64,000 nt of DNA, taken from positions 313,501 through 377,500 of the forward strand of contig JAOTOM010005134.1 of the NCBI GenBank assembly GCA_034440615.1. Reading direction: 5' to 3'. The translations under genes and the position numbers were made by a program. Shown here one piece after another: positions 58,722 through 64,000 of the stretch. Position 1 is the stretch's first letter, and the number at the start of each line of letters is the position of its first letter. Under the pieces are notes generated by a model, which was not told the DNA's origin, did no database searches, and saw nothing but the letters and a program-made list of their open reading frames with translations. The DNA is from Ashinkailepas kermadecensis (taxonomy: Eukaryota; Arthropoda; Thecostraca; Neolepadidae).

Positions 58722-59460
58722 CAGGGACAGGGACAGGGACAGGGACAGGGGCAGAGACAGAGACAGATACCAAAACAGATGCAGAGACAGAGACGGAGAC
58801 GGAGACAGAGACAGAGACAGAGACAGAGACAGAGACAGAGACAGAGACAGAGACAGAGACAGAGACAGAGACAGAGACAGAGACAGAGACAGAGACAGAG
58901 ACAGAGACAGAGACAGAGACAGAGACAGAGACAGAGACAGAGACAGAGACAGAGACAGAGACAGAGACAGAGACAGAGACAGAGACAGAGACAGAGACAG
59001 AAACAGAGACAGAGACAGAGACAGAGACAGAGACAGAGACAGAGACAGATGCCAAAACACATACAGTATGTGTTTTGGTATACAGAGACAGAGCCAGAGC
59101 CAGAGACAGAGACAGAGACAGATACCAAGACAGATACAGAGAGAGAGAGACAGAGACAGATACCAAGATAGATACAGAGACAGATGAAGAGGCAGAGGCA
59201 GAGGCAGAGGCAGATACGGAGACGGAGACGGAGACAGAGACAGAGACAGAGACAGAGACAGAGACAGAGACAGAGACAGAGACAGAGACAGAGACAGAGA
59301 CAGAGACAGAGACAAAGATACAAAGATACAGAGAGACAGAGAGACAGAGAGACAGAGAGACAGAGAGACAAGAGACAGAGACGGAGACGGAGACGGAGAC
59401 GGAGACGGAGACGGAGACGGAGACGGAGACGGAGACAGAGACTGAGACAGATAGGCAGAT
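58650..59460. repeat. (GA)n, (GACAGA)n and variant microsatellite
   Basis: GA to 58721, GACAGG/GACAGA from 58722, then GACAGA to 59050, a palindrome-bearing interruption (59041-59090), further GACAGA with GATACCAAGACAGATACAGA inserts, GAGGCA, and GACGGA at 59380-59430. Frames of up to 483 aa are artefacts. Confidence 0.97.
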
Positions 59461-59574
59461 AACGAGAAATATACCATCAGATGCGGGAAGTCCAAAGAGC
59501 CTATGGCCAGGGCTGAAAGCAGAGGCCGTACCTACACTTGCTGCAACACTCACGACAAGGGTAAGCTGCAGATG

Positions 59575-59801
59575 GCGGGAAGGAGAGGTACAGCCAGCCC
59601 CATTCCCCCTCCCCTACCTCAGCAACCAAAATTGCATTGCATCAAAATACAAGAAATTTGGATATTTTCATCACACAAAAAAAACAAACTTTCGGTGCGC
59701 TGAAAGCGGTCACTGTCTCGTGACATTTTTTTTCATCGGGATATCCCCCCCCCCTCCCCATCCCACCTTAAGAAAATCCTGGCTGCGTCACTGGCGGGAA
59801 G
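59575..59801. mobile_element. hAT-type MITE with perfect 8-bp duplication
   Basis: The element is 59583-59793 (211 bp). It is flanked by identical GCGGGAAG at 59575-59582 and 59794-59801. The right end reverse-complements to CAGTGACGCAGCCAGGATTT. The left end GAGAGGTACAGCCAG shares 10-11 of 15 positions with it in register, so it has decayed. The interior is AT-rich with CCCCCCCCCTCCCC near the right end. Confidence 0.8.
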
Positions 59802-59804
59802 GAG

Positions 59805-60392
59805 ATGGTGAGACGGACGGGTTGGTGGCCAAGCACAGAGCGTCAAGTCGCAGCCTTGTCGGCGACTATCGCGCCGGCATATGGCGCACAGCCGAGCCTT
59901 ATCAGCCGCAGACATTATTTAATCTGGCCAAGGCCGGCGGCGACCCCGCCGCCCGGGCCGTCGGTCGGGCTCGGGTGTCACGCGGCCGAAACACGACCAT
60001 CGGGCGGCCCGACGACACCGGAGCCGCCCACTGACCACACGGGCCGGCGCGCCGGTGTCACCTGTCGGCGCAAGTGACACCCCGAGCCGCGGCCGCCGCG
60101 GCGCCGCCGCCGGCGCCGGCCGCCAACTTAGCACGCCGCCAAAATGTGCCGGCGCCGGGCAGATGGGCCCCGGCGGCGATGCGCAGACGCGGAGCGCCGA
60201 AGCGGCGACGTCCGCCCCGCTCCGCTCCTCGGTGGAGGCGCGCCGGCCGTCGGAGGCGACGCGTTGCGCGTGCGGCTGGCGGCCGGGCCGCCATTGCTGA
60301 CGCCAGTGCAGTGCGGATGCCGACGTTGGTTGGGTGGGTCGCTGTCGCCGCGATTGTCAAAGCTGCGGTCGCTTCTGGAGGAACTTGGGTGG
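59805..60392 (+). promoter_or_regulatory. GC-rich island ending in donor-like site
   Basis: Very CpG-dense. CGCCGCCAAAATGTGCC at about 60132 looks like an initiator region, with A at -3 of an ATG at 60144. That frame runs about 83 codons to 60395, and GGGTG|GTGAGTACAG at about 60392-60393 is a strong donor consensus. The peptide (MCRRRADGPRRRCADAERRS) is arginine-rich, as expected from composition, so coding status is doubtful. It could be a CpG-island promoter with a first exon. Confidence 0.25.
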
Positions 60393-60409
60393 TGAGTACA
60401 GGGCCACTG

Positions 60410-60705
60410 CAGCAGTGTACTCTGCAGTGCAGTGTGCTGCAGTGTGCTGCAGCGCAGTGTGCTACAGTGCAGTGTGCTGCAGTGTGCAATGTGCTGCAGT
60501 GCAGTGTGCTGCAGTGCAGTGTGCTACAGTGCAGTGTGCTGCAGTGCAGTGTGCTACAGTGCAGTGTGCTGCAGTGCAGTGTGCTGCAGTGCAGTGTGCT
60601 ACAGTGCAGTGTGCTGCAGTGCAGTGTGCTACAGTGCAGTGTGCTGCAGTGCAGTGTGCTGCAGTGCAGTATGCTGCAGTGCAGTGATGTAGTGCTGTAG
60701 TGCAG
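60410..60705. repeat. Minisatellite, 15-bp unit (GCAGTGTGCTGCAGT)n
   Basis: About 18 units, alternating CTGCAGTGCAGTGTG and CTACAGTGCAGTGTG. The CTGCAG and TGCAGTGCA words are partly self-complementary. Plus frames are artefacts. Confidence 0.95.
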
Positions 60706-61300
60706 TGATTAGTATCACTGTCATTTTCTCACAGAGGAGAATGGCCTTTGTTTCGAGCTGCAATCTCGATTTGAATTCGGAGTATCACAAGTCAGCAGGT
60801 CGCGAGACATTAACCATAACCACGAGGCTACTGGCTTGTGACCAGATATCTTCTCGTATCGCTCACATGAATCCCTCTATTGCATGTTGGACACGTAATT
60901 CGACTATCCAACATTCTCCATCATCCAGCTTGAAAACCTTGCGAATCAGAGCTGACGGCACGGAGGTTACGTTTGACCATGATAGGCATAGGCAAGTTTT
61001 AGCCACATCTATTGGTCATAGCCAATACTGGCGACAGCCTGCCCACTACAATTCTTAATTGACCCACTTTTTACTTTGAATTTACATTGAATTGGTTGCA
61101 GTTTAGAACAGGAGGAAGAAGATAGAAAGAAAGCTTCAATAGTTGAACTGGGTCTCAATGGGTGAACTGGTTCAGAATTCAGGATCGTTGTTTTTGAAAG
61201 TGATTTAGATAAAGGGAACATGGGACAAGTGTGCAAATGTGGCCTTTTAGGGAGTCATTTACAATACTATAAACCCCAGTGAGTATCGAAGTGCATAGAA
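60706..61300. other. Unique intergenic DNA
   Basis: Short frames only; no gene or repeat identified. Confidence 0.4.
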
Positions 61301-61315
61301 GATCAGCGAACTTAC

Positions 61316-61530
61316 TTGGATAGGCTAGTGCAACAACAGAACGAAAATCAGCCACCATTTCTGGAGGGAAGTTTGACTCCGGGATAGTTTCCGCCAAAAT
61401 CCCACTGATATGTGGCCGTTTGGTGAAATGATCTGCCCTACCCTCGGGCGGAAGTGTGAGTTCCGGGTTCATGCCCGTGGATCCCCGAGACACATACCCG
61501 ATAGACACTTGTTCTCCGGGAAACACACCA
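61316..61530 (-). CDS. Possible internal exon, unrecognised
   Basis: On the minus strand the frame reads GEQVSIGYVSRGSTGMNPEL then TLPPEGRADHFTKRPHISGI, LAETIPESNFPPEMVADFRS and VVALAYP. It ends at CCAA|GTAAGTTC, a near-perfect donor (GT at 61315-61314 on the reverse strand). The peptide is non-repetitive, balanced in composition and hydrophobically patterned, the most protein-like segment in the window. The upstream boundary is undefined (possible AG near 61548). I do not recognise the family. A neighbouring minus frame (61540-61926) might hold an upstream exon. Confidence 0.3.
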
Positions 61531-61539
61531 CCAGAACTC

Positions 61540-62090
61540 CTAACATTGCCTTGGTGACAATATGTCTGACAAGCAGTCGCGAACTTTTCCCAGGGTGAGG
61601 TGCTGTTTCACGATGTGCTTAGAATCATTAGAATCGGAGTAACACGTACCTCTGTGATTTGTATAACTACATACGTGTATACACGAAGTGGAATTCCGTT
61701 CACTGCTTCGTTTGCGGACAAACGGGTGGCATCTGAACAACTGATTGGATGGTGGACGTACGTGACTCATTTTCCAACGACCGGTGAACTGTTTGGGGAA
61801 TTGTTCGCCGAACGTTGAGTGTGTGTCAGTCGTGTCTGGCCTGCCATTAGTTAGGATTATATTGGCAAATGTGGCCGAAGGGGCAGACAACCATGCGCTT
61901 GTCTGACCTACATATTTTGTAGACACATGCGAACTACTTCACGCCGACGACGTATGCTGGCGAATCGCCAATTCCTTATCTCATCGCATCTCTGTTCTCG
62001 ACAGTGGACCGCTTTCGTGTTGCATTTAACCTCATTTAAGCTTAGCCTGATGTTCATACGGAACGAACATAGACCATATGGTGGAGGAAT
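61540..62090. other. Unique DNA, no assigned gene
   Basis: A minus-strand frame of 128 aa (61540-61926) lies just upstream of the candidate exon. It has no recognisable domain and no clear donor joining the two. Confidence 0.3.
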
Positions 62091-62098
62091 TCTGCCAT

Positions 62099-62339
62099 TC
62101 GACTATCAGGGGCGGATACAGAAGCCTGGCTGGGAGAGAGGGCAAGTAAAAACATCTGAAATTTCAAAAACTCAGATATTTGAATTGCTATTATTCGTCG
62201 AATCTCCTGAAGACGATATTTATCTCATGAAGTGTTATTAAAATGCGAGAAAATGCCATTTCGGTGCAAAACATTGGCAAAAATTCGCCTCTGGAGGCAT
62301 GCCCGCATTGCCCCTCCTGTATCCGCCCCTGTCGGCTAT
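62099..62339. mobile_element. hAT-type MITE, 225 bp
   Basis: The element is 62107-62331. The left end is CAGGGGCGGATACAGAAGCC; the right end reverse-complements to CAGGGGCGGATACAGGAGGG, so the first 15 positions are identical. Flanks TCGACTAT and TCGGCTAT match at seven of eight positions. Similar in size to the element at 55321-55542, and both begin with CAGNGGNGGATNCA. AT-rich interior with no transposase. Confidence 0.88.
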
Positions 62340-62519
62340 CAATGTTTGGAGCGGTCCGCGCCGGCGGCCGTCGTGCCGTGAGCGTGCCATGGGAGCAGAC
62401 GATGATCTGGTCGAGGTCAGTGGCCTCTGCTGACGTGTGTGAAGCATCGAGCGTCGTCGGTAGAATGGGGCGGGGGGGCGGCTGCTCACCTCCGCCTCTC
62501 GGTCCGGCGTCTCCCCGTG

Positions 62520-62662
62520 TCCGGCCTTTTTCGCCGTCTCTGGCTTTGTCTCCCAGCCCGACTCTGTCTCCGTGTCGGGCTCTGTCTCCGTGTCGGGCTC
62601 TGTCTCCGTGTCGGGCTCTGTCTCCGTGTCCGGCTCGATCGCCGTGTCCGGCTTCTGTCTGT
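62520..62662. repeat. Minisatellite, 18-bp unit
   Basis: CTGTCTCCGTGTCGGGCT, about four near-perfect copies with decayed units at both flanks. Confidence 0.88.
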
Positions 62663-62817
62663 CTTCTGTATGTCACCATAACATTAAACCAATCTTCCTC
62701 ATATGTTGTCCTCAATATCTTTTCAACACTTTTCGCTAAAGTTTGTTCCAGTATAACTTTAGCTGCATTTTTCTAACAGCTGAAGTATTTCCAACTATAG
62801 CATCACATACATTGCAA

Positions 62818-62871
62818 ATATATACATATATATATATATATAAATGTGTGTGTGTGTGTGTGTATATATAT
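62818..62871. repeat. (AT)n-(GT)n-(AT)n microsatellite
   Basis: A compound dinucleotide tract that directly abuts the left arm of the foldback at 62872. Confidence 0.93.
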
Positions 62872-63025
62872 AAATAGTGATCGCAATAATGTTTACTGCC
62901 CTTGGTTTCGTGGTTCCTGCGCTTCTGCTACATCCCAATATGTTAAAATTTCAGGTAATTGGGATGTAGCAGAAGCACAGGAACCACGGAACCAAGGGCA
63001 ATATACATTATTGTGATCATTATTT
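62872..63025. mobile_element. Foldback element, 68-bp arms
   Basis: The left arm 62872-62939 and right arm 62958-63025 are reverse complements at about 62 of 68 positions, around an 18-nt loop at 62940-62957. The inner arm reads ATTGGGATGTAGCAGAAGC and continues through GCAGGAACCACG and AACCAAGGGCA. It could be a small foldback transposon. As RNA it would form a long hairpin. The arm edges AAATA..TATTT leave a possible TA target dinucleotide. Confidence 0.85.
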
Positions 63026-63128
63026 GCAGGCAATCCCCCACCAGGAGTGTGGTTTCCCATCATGAGTTTAGCGAAGCGGATCATAATTTTAGGTTTGAAA
63101 CAATTGGAAAGCAATTTAGTTATGCATA

Positions 63129-63765
63129 CCTGTTAGCATAGGCGCACCGGAGGGGGCCCAGGGGGCCCGGCCCCCCCCCATGAGACCAAAGTGCCCTTTT
63201 GGCCAAAAGGGCCCTTTTGACCGAAAAGTGCCCTCTTGGCCGGAATGTCCCAAATTTAGCCCAAAAATCACCTGCCTTATGTGCCCCGCCTGTGCCAAAG
63301 GTGCCCTTTGGGCCCAAAACTGCCCTTTTGGCCTAAAAATGACATTCCCCTGTGCCCTTTCCTGTCCTATGCCTGTCCTAATTAGGTGCCCTTTTGATCT
63401 AAAAGTGCCCTGTGCCCTGCCCTGTACCCTGCCCTGTGCCTTGTGCAGGGCAGTTCGTGTCAGCTGTTATCATCCTTTCCAGAAATCCACATCCTGCGTA
63501 CTTTTACATCAAAGGCAAGCGGGCAACCTTCATCTCACGACATAATACATGCAGGCTGCATGTTTTTGGAAATATTATTGTAAATACAAGGGTTCGGTGC
63601 TATAACATATAACGTGTACCATGGAAAGAAAATTCACGCCCCCCCCCCGGTCAGCAAACCTTCCAGTGTGCCCCGGGCCGCAAAGTGCTCTTTTAGAGCC
63701 GGTCAAGTGCCCTTTTCGGTCCGGGCCCCCCATGGAAAAATCCTGGGTGCGCGCCTGCCTGTTAG
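63129..63765. mobile_element. hAT-type MITE with perfect 8-bp duplication
   Basis: The element is 63137-63757 (621 bp), flanked by identical CCTGTTAG at 63129-63136 and 63758-63765. The left end is CATAGGCGCACCGGAGG; the right end reverse-complements to CAGGCGCGCACCCAGG. The interior contains many degenerate ~20-bp units of AAAGTGCCCTTTTGGCC-type sequence (about 63188-63430), including the perfect palindrome CCTTTTGGCCAAAAGG at 63197, and C-rich runs near each end. Non-coding. Confidence 0.88.
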
Positions 63766-64000
63766 CATGCACTGGTGTGCCGTTTTGAAAATGCATGTCT
63801 GGAAGTACCTGATGCATGTGGTTAGGTATTAGGGTATCATTTTCATGAGCCAGCAAGACATATTATGCAAACTTCGCCAACCATGGCATTCACTGAATGT
63901 CACGGTTCGAAGTCGGGGAGCTAAGGCCACTGCTATGCATTTCAGTCCATTGACGCCCTGTTCTTGTTTCTTTTTGGGGAAAGCGTCCGCCACAAACAAC
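63766..64000. other. Unique DNA at window end
   Basis: No gene or repeat identified. Confidence 0.4.

Noticed and set aside
58416..60034. ETETET frame of 483 aa and opposing SVSVSV frames
   Set aside because: Translation of the GA/GACAGA tract running into transposon and GC-rich DNA.

Overview
This 64 kb window looks like repeat-rich, gene-poor nuclear DNA from an invertebrate animal. I infer an arthropod, possibly a crustacean. The reasons are dispersed AGGTTAGGTT/AACCTAACC-bearing repeats in the first 1.7 kb, a decayed CR1/Rex1-like LINE, many short hAT-type and TTAA-type non-autonomous DNA transposons, long (AT)n, (GA)n and (GACAGA)n tracts, and no prokaryotic gene organisation. The species cannot be named from sequence alone. 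I found no complete protein-coding gene, rRNA or tRNA.

Layout. 0-6 kb is AT-rich and made of dispersed repeats: an inverted AGGTTAGGTT repeat pair, four copies of one hAT-like terminus, a sliver of LINE reverse transcriptase caught between two of them, and a TTAA-flanked element at 3649-4429. 7-27 kb is dominated by long tandem arrays with unit lengths of 8, 12, 17, 18, 23, 24, 31, 38, 47, 51, 27/45/49 and 87 bp. These are separated by short GC-rich islands, one TTAA element (12516-13442) and two hAT-type MITEs. One island (9.47-9.84 kb) has promoter-like organisation: X-box-like site, TATA box and strong splice donor. 28.5-31.8 kb holds a LINE pseudogene on the minus strand, split by about 1 kb of other DNA and flanked on both sides by related CACCA-rich arrays. 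33-38.5 kb carries further arrays with 45, 20, 28, 43, 31 and 16 bp units. 38.5-43.6 kb is mostly unique and apparently non-coding, with several striking perfect palindromes. 43.6-54.9 kb alternates simple repeats, minisatellites (33, 20, 38 bp units) and GC-rich islands, one rich in TAAT cores. 55.3-63.8 kb is a cluster of small transposons: five hAT-type MITEs whose 8-bp target-site duplications I could read directly, one TTAA element, and a 68-bp-arm foldback.

By my boundaries tandem and simple repeats make up about a quarter of the window. Nearly all long open frames lie inside these arrays. They are open because the unit lacks stops, not because they are genes. Five short segments resemble coding exons (splice signals plus non-repetitive open frame). 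None matches a family I recognise and all are low confidence. I see no evidence for a new functional system. The most informative content is the readable transposon boundaries, the LINE/satellite mosaic and the palindromes.
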